Positions 1-11,877 of a stretch of 64,000 bases of DNA are shown piece after piece. Positions within the stretch are counted from its first letter, which is position 1. The number at the start of each line of letters is the position of its first letter. Origin of the DNA: Xylaria sp. FL1777 (Eukaryota; Ascomycota; Sordariomycetes; Xylariales; Xylariaceae). The DNA lies in contig MU400689.1 in the NCBI GenBank assembly GCA_022578965.1, forward strand, positions 21,315-85,314, written 5' to 3'. Made by a program: the position numbers and the translations under genes. Below the pieces are notes generated by a model. It did not search any database. It was not told the DNA's origin and saw nothing but the letters and a program-made list of their open reading frames with translations.

Positions 1-3000
1 AAAAACGCAAAAGTTAAATTTGCGTTAATATTATTATATATAAGTAATATTGCAGCAGCTAAAACAATATATAAAAACAGCTTTTTATAAAAAGCTTAAC
101 TATTTAATTATAAACTTTTTGCTATAAAGCTTAAAGTTATATAGTGCTTTAATTGCTATAAATATAGTTATATAGCTAAATATTGTTGCAAAAACTTAAA
201 ATATAACTATTGCTTAATTTTAAAGCATTAAAAAAATAAAAAAAGCTGCTTAATAAAAACGCAAAAAGCAAAGCAAAAATGCATAAACTATAAAAAAGTA
301 TATATAGCATAAAATAAAGCTTGTTAAAAAAAAGTTAAATAAAAAAACAAAGCAAAAATAGCATATATACTACAACTTAAAAGCTTTTAAAGTGCTAAAA
401 AAGCAGTAATAATAAGCAAAAAAATAAATAAAAATAGTTTAAAAATATTAATAGCATTAGCATTTATAAAGCTAAATAAAAAAAAATTACTAGTAAAAAA
501 ACAGCAAACTAGCAATACAAGCAAAAACTTATTTTTATTAATTTAATAATATATAATATTGCTTTTTAAAACATTATAAAATTTAAAAGCAATATAGCGT
601 GTATACTATAAAATAATAGCTTTAATTATATAGTAATTTAAAAGCTAATAATTAATAAACATAGCAATATATATTGCTTTAATAATAATAATTACTAGGT
701 TATTTAGTTAAAAAGTAAAGCTATATTATATATAAACAAAAAAATTGCAATAAAAACGCTAGCAAAAAACGCTAATAAAAACTAAGCAAAAATTATAATA
801 AGCAATAATAATTTAGCAGTATTTTTATAATTAATATACTTGCTAAATTAAAAAAAAACAGTTTAATATAATTTAATTTAAAAAATACGTAAAATAAGCA
901 AGCTAAAAAAACGCTATATATTTATAAGCAACTTTAACTTTTATTACTTATTATAAAACTTAAAAAGCAAAAAAAGCTAAAAAGCAAATAAACTGCTTAA
1001 GTTTACTGCATAATAAAATCTTATATTAGCTATTCTTTAAAAAAAAGTAATTAAAACAAAGCATAAATAAAAAAGCTTAATAATAAACTTAATATAAATG
1101 TTTAATAATTTAGCTATTACTTATTAAAAGAACTTAAAGTAGCTAAGTTTTAACTATAAAGTATTAAAAGTTATAATTAACTTAAAAGCAGCTTTGCAAA
1201 AATACTTAAAAAAAGCAAAAAAATAAAATTAACTTAAATTAAACAAAAATAAAGCAGCTATAAAAATAAAAGCTATTATTACAAAAATATATATGCTGCA
1301 TATATTTAGCAAACTAAATAATATTTTTAACCTTTTAATTTAGCAATTAGTAAAAATAGCAAATAAAATAACGCTTAAAAAAACTATAAAAAAAGAATAC
1401 TAAGTATTACTTTAGTAATTTTTAAAAGTAGTTAAAATAGAAAAAAAAGCAAAATAAGCATATTATAAGTTTTAAAGCAAAAAAACTAAAGCAGCATAGC
1501 AAGCTTTTAAAAAAAAAAAAAAAGCCTTTAGCAACAAAATAAAAAAAGCGTAAAAATGCAGCTAAAAACAAGCATTTATAAAAGCATCCAAAGATTTTAA
1601 GTTATTATAAAGCTTAGCTAAATAAATAAAGTTTGCTTATAAGTTAGCTTTAAAAATTACTGCAATTTTACTACTAAAACAAACAAAAAATAAGCTGCTT
1701 TTTATTAATACTTTTAAAAAAAAAACAACTTTATTAGCAAAACATTTTTTTTTTGCATTACTAGCAAACTTATTTAATATACTTAAAAAAAACTTAACTT
1801 ATAATAGCTATTAAAAGTTTATAGTTAACGTTAATACAAAAAAAAAAAATATAATATTGCTAATATAAAAGTTAGCGCTATAAAAAGCGCTAAAAAACAA
1901 TTTACTACTTAATAGCTTTTTTAAAGCTTATAAACTTGCTTTAACAAAAAAAATAGCAATATTATACATTGCTAGCTTTTTATTAAAGTACTACTTAATG
2001 CAATTTAAGCAAGCAAAAATAATAATTATATTTAAACTTAAAAAGTTAAAAAAAACTAAAAAAACAGCTAAAAAATAGCGCTTTATTATGCTTATTTATA
2101 TAGTAAAAAAAATGTTAAAAAAAAAGCTATATTGCTATATAGCAAAAGTAACTAAGCAAAAAGATCTTTTACTAAATAATTAAATAAATAACAAATAAAA
2201 CAAGTTAATAAACGTAGCTATTAAACTAGTTTTAAAAATAGCAAAAAAAGCAATTAGCAAAAAAAATATAGCGTTTTTGCTGCAATTAAACATTATAAAA
2301 GCTTTTAATACTATTAATAAAGAAAAAATAATATAACAAAAAAGCTTTTTTTTTTAAATAGTTATATAAATAAACTTTTTTATATTAAACTACATAATAT
2401 GTTTTTGCTTTAATAAAGCAGTGTTTTAGCTAATAACGCTAAAAGCTAAAATTTTTTAAAAGTTTTTGCTTTTATTTTTTTTTTTTTTTATATATATTTT
2501 AACATTTTATAATAACTTTACTATATATTAAAAGCTAATAGTAGTTAGCTTCGCTAACAATATTAACTTTATTATAGCAAACCTAAATATAAAGCAAAAC
2601 TACAAAGCTTTAAAAGTAGCATAAAAAACATATAAAAACTAAGCAAAACAACATAAAATAAAGTTTATACTGCAAAAAAACAAATTAATGCATTTTTTTA
2701 GTAATAAAATAATGCTTATATAAATAGTACATTTTTTTAACATAATAATATACTTAAAAAACAATATAAAGTTTTTAAAAGTATAGTTTAACAAAAACAT
2801 AAAATAAAAAAAATATTTAGCAAAGCTTAAAAAAAAACTAAGCATTTAATTATATGTAATAACTAAGTTATAAAACTTTATATAAAGTAATAACATAGCA
2901 AAAATAAAGCAAATATATGTTGCAATAATATAAAGCACTTTAGCTTATAGCGTAATAACTTAGCACAAAAACTTTAAAAAAAACAAAGCAAAAAGCATTA

Positions 3001-5770
3001 TTAACTTATTAGTAATAACTTAAAATAAATGCTTTAAACGTATAGCTAAAGCTTTTAAAGCAACTAAAATAAAGCATTTAAAAACTAAAATAAAAATTTT
3101 TTTTATTAACTTATATTTTAGCAGCAAAATAGCAGCTTGCAAGTATTACATAAAAAGCTTAATAGCTAAAAAATTAATCTAAAAAGCAACAAAAAAAATT
3201 AAAACTTTTATTTAAAACGTAAAAGCTTAAAAAGCTAAAAACTAAACAAAAAGCAAGCTTATAAGCAATAGCAAAAGCATAGCTAAAAAAAATCTAACGT
3301 TAGCTTTAAACTTTTAATAAAAAAAGTAATTAAAAAAAAAAAAACCTAAAATTACACTAAAAAAAAAATAAATAAGCAAATAAAGCTAAACTAAAACAAA
3401 TAATAATTATTTAGTAATAATTAAGCAAAAACTTAATAAAAATAAAGCTTTTAAAAAATATAACGAATTACTAAAGCATAAAGCAGCTATAGTAATATAA
3501 ATGCGTATTAAAAAAATAAAGCTAAAGGCGTTTTTGCATAAAAAAAAGGTTTTAAGCTTTTTTATGCCTTTTTATAAATGCGCAAAAAAAAAAAAAACCT
3601 TTTAGCATATAGTTTTATGTTATAACTTACTAAAAAACAAAAAAAAGCAGCTATAAAAAAGCTTTGTAGCTAAGCTGCTATAAATTAACAAAAATTTATA
3701 ACTAACTATAAAAAAGCTTAAAGCTGCAAATAATATTGCAAAATAGCTATTTATTACTAATAAAATAGCAATATATAATAAAGCAGTTAAAATAAAAAGA
3801 AATAAAAAAAAAAAAAAAAAGCAAAAAATAAAAAAAGAACTAGTAGAAAAAGCAAAAGTGCTTTTTTAGAAGTTCTAAAAAACAAAAAAAAAGCTTTTAT
3901 ACGCTTTTTAAAAAAGCAAAAAGTTTAAAAGCTTCAAAAAAAGTTTTTTTGCCTTTTAATTATTACTTTTTGTTTAGCAAGCTAATTAATAAAAATTAGT
4001 TGTTATAAAGTAAAAAAACTTTAAAGTAGCAGCATAAACATTATTACATAAAGTTTTTATCTGGCTTTTTATATAGTTTTACTTATAAGTATACAAGTAA
4101 AAAAACCATGCTATAAAGCAGCACAGTAAGTTATTAATAATAATAAGCTTAAATTAAGCTTTAAAAATACTATTATATAATATAAAGCTTATTAAGTTAT
4201 TTAAAGATTTAAATAAAAATATAGCATTAATTATATTAAAACGTTTATTTTAATAGTTTATTAAAAAATATATAAAATACTTTTTATATTAATAGCAATT
4301 TATAACTAAAAATTTAATTATTTAAATGTTAAAACTGCTTTTTTATATAGTAAAATTAATAAAAATATATATATATAATTTTCTTTTAGCTATAAAAAAG
4401 CTAAAAAGATCTATAAATTATAAAAAGTATTATATAGCTTAAAGTAATTCTTTAAGATTTAATATAATATATTATTATAATTTTTTTTAAACTTTAAATA
4501 AACTTGTTTTAAAATAAACAAAGCTTTGTTTTATAAAAACAAAATTATTATAGCTATATATATAAATAACATACTAATTTTTTAAAAAAATAAACAAAAA
4601 GTAATAAACATTAAAAGTAAGCTAGCTAATAAATTTTAAATTATTAATATAAAACCTTGCAAATATTTCTTAAGTATAAAAATATACTAAAACTAAAAAG
4701 CTAAAAAGCTATAAATTATTTAAACTTTATATATTTATTAAATTATTAAAAAGTTTTTTTTTAAAAAAAACGTTAAGCTTAAATTAATACTTATAAACTT
4801 TAAAAAAACTTTTAAGCTTTCTTTAAAAAACTATTATAATACTTTAATTTAAACTAAATATTAAAAAATTGTTAGTTTATTAATATATACTATAGTAAAA
4901 ATTAAAGCAAATATAGCATATTTAATATTTAAACTAAATTAGTTTTTAGTAAACTTAATACAATAATATTTAAAAGCTACTAAAAATATATTACGTTATT
5001 TTGCTAAAACTAATACTTATAGCTTAAAATTTAATAATAATATTACTTTATTTATAAAATTTTTAAACATTAAACATAAAAAAAATAAGTTTAATAGCAT
5101 TTTAATAAAATGCTATATTTTTTTTATTGCTTTAGTTATTATTAGCTAAAAATTATAAAAATAATTACTTATTATAATTTTTAGCTATAAAGCTAAATAT
5201 ATATTACTATTTAGCGTGTTTTTAAAAAGTATATATTTATAATAACTTTTAAATAAATTAAAAACTTTTTTAAACAATAATTAACTAGTTAAAATTAGCA
5301 TTAATAATAATAATGCTAAATAGCTAATTAATAATTTTATATATTATAAATAAATAAAGCATATTTAAATTAAGTATTATAAAACTAGAAAATTTAAACA
5401 TAAAAACTTAATTTAAACAAAATAAGTTTTTAAAAACTATAATTTAACAAACATTAGCACTAAAGCTTTATTTAAACTTATTTTTAAGCAATAAAAAAGC
5501 ATTATAAAAGTTAAAGCTTATAAAGCTACTAAATAATCTAGTAATTATTGCTTTTTTTTTTAAAGCTCCTTATTTAACTTAGTAAAGTAATAAAAAAAAA
5601 GCTAAAAGTTTTTATATAAAAACAATTAAAAAAACAAAACCTATATTATAAATAGCAATATATTAAAATTACGCTTAAAGCAAAGTATTATATATCGTAA
5701 CAACTAATAATTCTAGTATAAAAATAGCATATAACTTAAAATATTTCTAGTTATTATTGCTTAGTACAAA
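1..5770. repeat. AT-rich hypermutated (RIP-like) block
   Basis: The block is almost entirely A and T, with no open reading frame longer than 68 codons and no recognisable protein. The remaining C is nearly always preceded by A or G, and the remaining G is nearly always followed by C or T. From 1 to 1018 there is no GpA or TpC dinucleotide; the first TpC is at 1019-1020 and further ones are sparse. CpA is still common, mostly as GCA and ACA. Such blocks in ascomycetes are usually repeats destroyed by repeat-induced point mutation, but the context here differs from CpA-directed RIP. The original element cannot be identified. Composition changes to normal gene-island DNA between about 5760 and 5830. 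Confidence 0.85.
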
Positions 5771-6645
5771 AGGTACTTTTTTACTAACTTTACTTATGGT
5801 TAATGTATATACTTGTACCTATATTCTCCACTTATTCAGTGTATTACTATGCTTTCAACAGCTTCTACATCTAGACTAGTGCAGCGAAATGCCGGCATTT
5901 CTTGCCGCTTGATTCCTTCAAGATTGGCTATCTAGGCGTATAACAAGACGATTGATAAGACCAGAATAAGACCTAAATAAGAACCTAAATAAGACTGTGC
6001 AGTATAGCATCAAACGTGCGACCCATGTGGATGTCTATCCTTCAATTAAACTTGGTCAAACGTGAAGCCCCTTATCTGTGATCGCGCAAGCTTATTTACC
6101 GCAGGTATGTTCATTCTTCATTCCTGTAATTAGCCGTCAGGTGGCTTTATTGTTATTGGTATGAGTGTAAGGCGTTGTTTATACATGAGATAAGTAGTGT
6201 TGCATATCTCCCAAAGTCAGCACCTGGGTAGGATGTCTGCGTTAATGAATTAGGGATCCAAGTAGGTATCACTTACGCAATACTTTCTTTGCTACCCGGC
6301 CGTCTTCAAGAGTTTCATATTCGTTACTTGTTGCAGCACGATCGCGCAGAGAAGCGCCGTGGGTATAGATACACTCAACCCCTTCATTGAATGCTTAGTC
6401 GCTGACGGGTCTGATGAGCTAAAACAGCTCCGAAATACACTATGCCTACAGATGCGGGCGGGATGATTCATTATGAACCAGAACCCACAAACACATTTGC
6501 AATACTGCTAGATAAAAACTATCTTCTGTAAACCTGATCTTGGACATGTAGCACTGGCTTTAATTGAACACTTGTATTAAAATAAGTACATATCGATACA
6601 TATATATATTCATATTTAAGAGTACGAGAGCAACAAAATTTCAGC
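5771..6645. other. intergenic, edge of AT-rich block
   Basis: Normal-composition DNA between the AT-rich block and the first gene. I see no coding sequence. The last 60 bases before the ABM gene are AT-rich, with a short TA run near 6598-6615, and are probably its promoter and 5 prime leader. Confidence 0.5.
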
Positions 6646-7065
6646 ATGACGGCCGATCAAGTTTCGAGTGAGAAATGGGACATTCCCAAGGGGGAATTCT
6701 GTGTCTTTGGCACGGTATTTTCCGAGTTTCCTATCATTTACTAGCCGCTCTTCTCACGCACACATTATCATATCTGACCAATCATCACCCAGGTTTACGC
6801 CCACCCTGAAAAAGCAGACGCTCTTGAAGCAGTCTATACCGAGACGACGCGGCTTGCGCAGTCGGAGGCCGGGATCATCCATTACTGCCTGGCACGGGAC
6901 ACGGACGACCCCAACGTCTTTCATTTCTTTGAGAGATATAAGAGTCGGGCGGCATTCGAGGAGCACAATAGTCAGCCTATCATTCAGAAACTGCTAAACG
7001 AAGACAAGTACATCAAGGACGTGACAGCCAAGTTTATGAAGCCGATTGGGCTGGAGAGTGGTTGA
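6646..7065 (+). CDS. antibiotic biosynthesis monooxygenase (ABM) domain protein
   Basis: Two exons, 6646-6714 and 6793-7065, around a 78-nt intron (GTATTT...CCCAG) encode 113 residues. The join is phase 0 and restores the strand pattern VYAHPEKADALEAVYTETT, followed by GIIHYCLARD, FHFFERYKS and AFEEHN. This is the usual order of an ABM-type dimeric alpha+beta barrel (about residues 19-105). Family members are cofactor-free monooxygenases, quinol oxygenases or uncharacterised stress proteins, so the substrate cannot be named. There is no signal peptide, so it is probably cytosolic. It is the first gene beside the AT-rich block, and no other biosynthetic gene lies nearby. The start is the first ATG in the leader that opens the frame. 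The fold assignment is firm; the function is inference. Confidence 0.85.
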
Positions 7066-9012
7066 AGAGAGAGCGGAGTCTAGTATACAGTATGTGTCTG
7101 ACCTGCCGTCGTGGGCTCAATTCCGCAATACAATATATAAATTTACTGTTGATTCAGAAAAGAGGAGAAGAATCAATTAAACGCTCTCGTTTCTATGGAA
7201 TTGAGGTTACATTGAAGCCCTTGTAGTTTCCCAGCCTCACAACGCGGTGTTAACAAGCTCGAAATTACAAGGGCTGGCGGATTACTATCAAATTATATCA
7301 CCTTCTGGTACGGGTAAAACCCAGTCTACAAGCCTGGAACGAATCCTACCACGAGATATCACATATTAATTCATCAGTTGTTTTGTTTATTTTCTCTTTC
7401 AGCCTTGCGCCTAGTCGGGATCATCTGCGATAAATAGAGTGAAGGAAAGAGGTTACTGTAGTGTGCTGTTTGAGTTCTTATACGGACATTGATTGACTGA
7501 CTGCTCATGGAATTTCCAACATCTCATTATAACTAATTATGATGAGACGACCTATACGGATCATACGATGCGAGTGTTACGACAAAATGTGCTTCAAGGC
7601 ATTCCCAGAAGGAAAGCTTCTTTTGTTCGATGGTCAGCTTCTCAAACTTCGTTACGTATACGATACGACCTACTTGAGCAAGTCTTTACTATTATAATTC
7701 ATTATGGTAGTATTTCCTTTCTGAACCTCCTTTTACATAATCTAACGCCGTTTTGAACGTAAAGGGCATACTCTTATTGGTCTAACATTTAAACCTACAT
7801 TATTTCGTCAACTAAGTCGGGAAGAGCTTGCAATCCTCACCATCTAACGAAGCAAGCAGCGACGAATAAGCAGCGATTTACAATACCGCAGCATTTCCGG
7901 TACAACGGACGCAGACATCATAATAATTAAGCTATCAATATATGTCCCGGTTTATGAAGAGAAAGGTGAAGGGTCATTTGACTGTCCAGCTAGTATCGTT
8001 TGGGGTTGTAGTCACTCTGGGACTCATAGATTCTGCGAATAGTTTCCTGTTCTAGAACGGGACAATCAACAACTTCTATCTAGTGCTAGCTTTAGGGCAT
8101 GAACTAGACTATCTTAGTGACCATTGGTGAAACACTGCTGGAGGGAGATAATAATGTCTTCAACCAGATCTAACGCTCTAGCGCACTGTTAAGCCGTTTT
8201 CGAGGGCCCGTTTAGCCGACTCGAACGCTCAGTGACGTTATTTGACTCATCAAAAAGCGCAACCTTGATCTTAAAGTCTGTTAGCACCTGCCCACCTACC
8301 CACATCATTCCTTCTCGAGTCATTCGAGGGCCCTGAGCAGCGGTGGTCGACGACGCGACCTAGATGTAGATGGTTCCGTAATGGAGACGGCGGGCGACGA
8401 ACAAGGCGAGCGTCACAGGCTCATATACCCTCTAGTACTAGATAGTAGATACTCTGAATTGTCAGGATTTCGTGCTGGGGTGAAGGACAGTTGGTTCGTC
8501 TCTTCGAAGAACGCAGGGTTAAACAGGCCGAAATCTCAGATTACCGTAGTGGTTTTAGAAGCCCTCTTGTAAGATCTTTACTTTGCAGCCAATGACTGAA
8601 TCATAGATATGCTCCGCGTGCAACTTTTGAGCAGTGCCATGACATACTGCACAGCTTATCAACCCTAAGCCTTTGCAGGCAGGAACTCGTTGGCAGACTT
8701 TGACATGCATTACGAACAGAGAATAGATCATGTTTCTGAGGCATAGCATTAGCTCAGAGCTCCATTTTGTAAATTGAACACGCTTCATCTCCTATTCCAC
8801 GGTACACAAATGGTGGAAATTCAAGAAACCCCCCAAAGCGCATTATAGAACTGCTCATTCCGCTTACATCCTCATGCCAACCCATCAACCCATCAACCCA
8901 TCCACCGTCCCGCTGGGATTTTACAGCCTCTCGTGCCCAGGCGCCAAGGCCCATTTCGTCGCTGTTGAAGCCCCGAATTCTGAAACAGACTCCCTTTCCC
9001 TGCCACGGCGTC
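7066..9012. other. intergenic, tail-to-tail
   Basis: Lies between the 3 prime ends of the ABM gene and the minus-strand cysteine-rich gene. Only short open frames occur (87 codons at most clear of the next gene), without a recognisable domain or plausible introns. The last part is the 3 prime region of the small secreted protein. Confidence 0.5.
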
Positions 9013-9370
9013 TTAACAGTACTGGTTGATAGAACGGTTGAGGCAGTCGTAGCCGCCATGTGCCTCGCAGTCTGACTGGTACATGTTGACAAAGGTGAAG
9101 ACGCTGTAGAAGCAGTCCGCTGGATAGGCCGTAGTATTGCAGTTATGAAGACACTGAGGACAGTACGCCTTATAGCCACCAGCCTGCGACTCGCAAATGG
9201 CCTCAAGATCTGGAGTTGGACTGGGGGCAGTAGTGTTGGTTGTTGGGGTGGCCTGGGGAAGTCAGCCACAACTGTGGACGAGAGTGAAGAAAAGTTGTCT
9301 CGGGTCAAGTTACCTGGGGTATGGCTGCCACAAGGGGGAGAGCTAGAGCAAGAAGGGTAGTGAACTGCAT
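9013..9370 (-). CDS. small secreted cysteine-rich protein (effector-like)
   Basis: Found on the minus strand by splicing. Exon 1 is 9370-9314, a 61-nt intron is 9313-9253 (GTAACT...CCCCAG), and exon 2 is 9252-9013, ending in TAA. The product has 98 residues. Residues 1-16 (MQFTTLLALALPLVAA) form a clear signal peptide. A Thr/Pro-rich linker of about 15 residues follows, then a compact domain with eight cysteines at 39, 50, 53, 57, 66, 81, 89 and 98, the last residue being cysteine. An even number of Cys in a small secreted protein implies four disulfides. I do not recognise the family. Such proteins in fungi are often host-interaction effectors or antimicrobial proteins, which is inference from form only. 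The overlapping longer frame on the same strand is a shadow that skips the signal peptide. Confidence 0.75.
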
Positions 9371-10906
9371 GTTGATTGATTTATTGATTGACTGGTTGAC
9401 GGTGGAATAATACCAGTTGTGTCTAATGAGTGAGGGGTCGGGGATGTGATTGATGACGATACTGTTGGAAACGAGCTGATAGTGACCTAGGGAGAATCTT
9501 TCCTTTTTATGTTTGACCCCTTCATCTTACCGTTCTCCATTTGTACGTCGTCGGTCGTTCATCGGATGTCTTCCAGACGGGGCCGGCAGGGCAGCCTGCC
9601 AGGCAGGATATCTCGCCGAGGCCCAACCAGCAGTTGGTTCTCTGATTCAGGTAGCGTCTGGCAGGAAAATAGCGTCGGTGAAGAGCCATGGACAGGAACG
9701 TCGAAAGTTTTCACGAGGCTTAATTTCCCGGACATGGATGGGCCGGGCCCTGGAGACCGGGTCCGGGGTAAAGGCAGTGCAGGAGAACAGGGTTTCTCAA
9801 GGCATCCGCTCCACTTCCTTCGTGCTGCCTGGACTGTCATGGCTAGATAAAGAGTAGTGTCGGTATAATTTACGAGCCGGAGTTTACCTACACCACACTA
9901 GGTAGGTAGGTACTATATAAAGATCGCATAGCTTCTGTACAATCGGTGACCGCCGCCGAAAATGTGTGGAGCGGTGGCCCCGTAGACGCAACTTTAAACT
10001 GTGCCCAGGCGGCGTTGTGAAGCGTACAGTGTATGTGTAATTAGACAGACAGATTGGCTTCTTTCTCATAGTCGGACGCATCGCATATCGATAGAGCGGC
10101 TCGGGTGGCACGTTGTCATGTTCCGGCTCTGCTGATGCTCTCGGATCGTCAAGGCGGGAGTACTCAGGGTATGGTATGTGTAGGTAAATATGGGTGGCGG
10201 TCTGTAGATACACTACTTAATGAAGCTCTACACTCAGAGCAACCTCACTACTGGTAAGCTAGCTGATTGGCCAACTCGGCCTCTCGCTTGGCTACAGTGG
10301 GGTGTAAGCTTCATCTCGAGTACCGGTAGGTAGTTCGAGTGACAGTGCTACCATCTGACGTACGCAGTAGGCGCGCTCTCGACATTGTACCACATCGGCC
10401 GTGTCTGTCTGTCTGTCTACATACATACCTACATGTACGTATAGGTATGCAGGTAGGTATGAGATATGTATGTACCTAATAAAAGTACCTATGTACTACC
10501 TAAGCTTATATAACCTTTGCCTCATCTGCAGCCTTCTCCTTGTTCTGTCTTGGGCTTATCATCACTGTTACAGTATTGGCATACCTGCAGACCAATGCGA
10601 CCTCACGACTAGACAAAGTTGGAAAGTATCTACATGACATCTACATGACAACTGCATAGCACGATGCATTCTCGTCCATGGCTCGCTGGCAGGTGCGGAG
10701 AGCCGACGAACATCCATCTATCTCTTCTGTGGTTCTTCTGTGGTTCAATTGCCATCGCTGATCACTGATAGCAACTGCCGGCCTGTTAAGCGAGGCAGAT
10801 AGATAACCTTAACGACCACTTTGCAACGGTGTTGAGATTGTTTATATATATAGATGGATCCGCCATGTTACTTACTTACTTACATTACCTATCTCCAGCC
10901 TCCAGC

Positions 10907-10953
10907 CTCTTGTCTCTTGTCTCTTGTCTCTTGTCTCCTGTCTCCTGTCTCTT
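10907..10953. repeat. TCTTGTC tandem repeat
   Basis: Pyrimidine-rich heptanucleotide copies (CTCTTGT, then CTCCTGT variants) in tandem, followed by more CT-rich sequence to about 11005. This is a simple repeat in the upstream region of the MIF-fold gene. Confidence 0.8.
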
Positions 10954-11310
10954 AGGTAGCACATACATATCACACGCTCTCTCCCTCTCTCTCTCCCTCT
11001 ATCTCGGGTTGTTTGCGCCAACAAGAAGCCTTCATCTACATGCGGGTATCTGGGTTGTCTGCCGTCATATCATCTGCCAATACATGTGGTACATTCATAT
11101 TCTCTGAGATAGTCACCATGCAGGCATCCATCGCCGCTGACCCGGAGTGCAGGTGACACACCAGGTAAACGAAGCTGAAGCTTTGCCATCTCCGTGTAAC
11201 ACGACCTCCCGTCTGCACTCCCCAAACAACGTCTGATGCAGACACGCAAACAAGTCAAGGCACAGCATTCACCTAACTCACGTTGCGTTGTAGCTATAGG
11301 TACCTGCCGA

Positions 11311-11349
<39 letters not shown>
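11311..11349. repeat. (CTGC)n microsatellite
   Basis: About nine perfect tandem copies of the tetranucleotide CCTG/CTGC. Such arrays are length-variable between isolates. Confidence 0.9.
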
Positions 11350-11351
<2 letters not shown>

Positions 11352-11877
11352 GACTGTACTGTGACGTTGTAAAAGAGAAAGCAAGTAAGCAGGCAAGCTA
11401 CCTACTTCTCTTCTTCATGCACTCGTGAGGTCGAAGCCCAAAAGGTTTTGTTTCACCGAGAAAACCTTGTCTCACCCGTATCTTTCTTCTGGACCAACCA
11501 CTTCTTACTCCTCTCGACACAACTACCATACATGCCATCCTTCTTTCCTCGTATATCCATTGGCGTGGGTAGCCGGAGACAGCTATCCTTCGTCACATAC
11601 TTACACAAATACCCATTTCTTCGGCCTAGTACCCTCATATATGCACACAGTTCTAACCCGACTGTTGGACCACGAGTACCTGTCGGTGCCGAGCACCTCT
11701 TACATACACCTGGCGCCGTCAATCATTCATTCGCTTAACAATATACGGCCAAACTACTCATTAATTTCGCCACAACTACACTACATTCAGTATATTGCTT
11801 CCTGCAGCTTGCTAATTAACAAAGAGTGTATCATGTCACATGTCTTTCTCAGCGTAAAGCACAGGTGAATAACAATC

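Larger units (their letters stand above)
9371..11877. other. intergenic between divergent genes, repeat-rich
   Basis: About 2.5 kb shared upstream region of the secreted cysteine-rich gene (-) and the MIF-fold gene (+). It has GGTAGGTA motifs with a TATAAAG near 9901-9922, TACC motifs at 10420-10500, a TCTTGTC tandem array and a CTGC array. Three overlapping frames of 93-114 codons at 9509-9857 run on both strands but resemble nothing, so I treat them as non-coding. Confidence 0.5.

Noticed and set aside
2639..2845. 68-codon minus-strand frame in the AT-rich block
   Set aside because: Phe/Leu/Ile/Tyr composition expected by chance in AT-rich DNA.
8754..9308. 184-codon minus-strand frame over the small secreted protein
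   Set aside because: It starts inside the intron of the eight-cysteine gene, is in a different frame from its exon 2 and has no domain. It is a shadow.
9509..9857. Three overlapping frames of 93-114 codons
   Set aside because: No homology recognised, both strands open in the same place, and no introns or signal peptide. Treated as non-coding.
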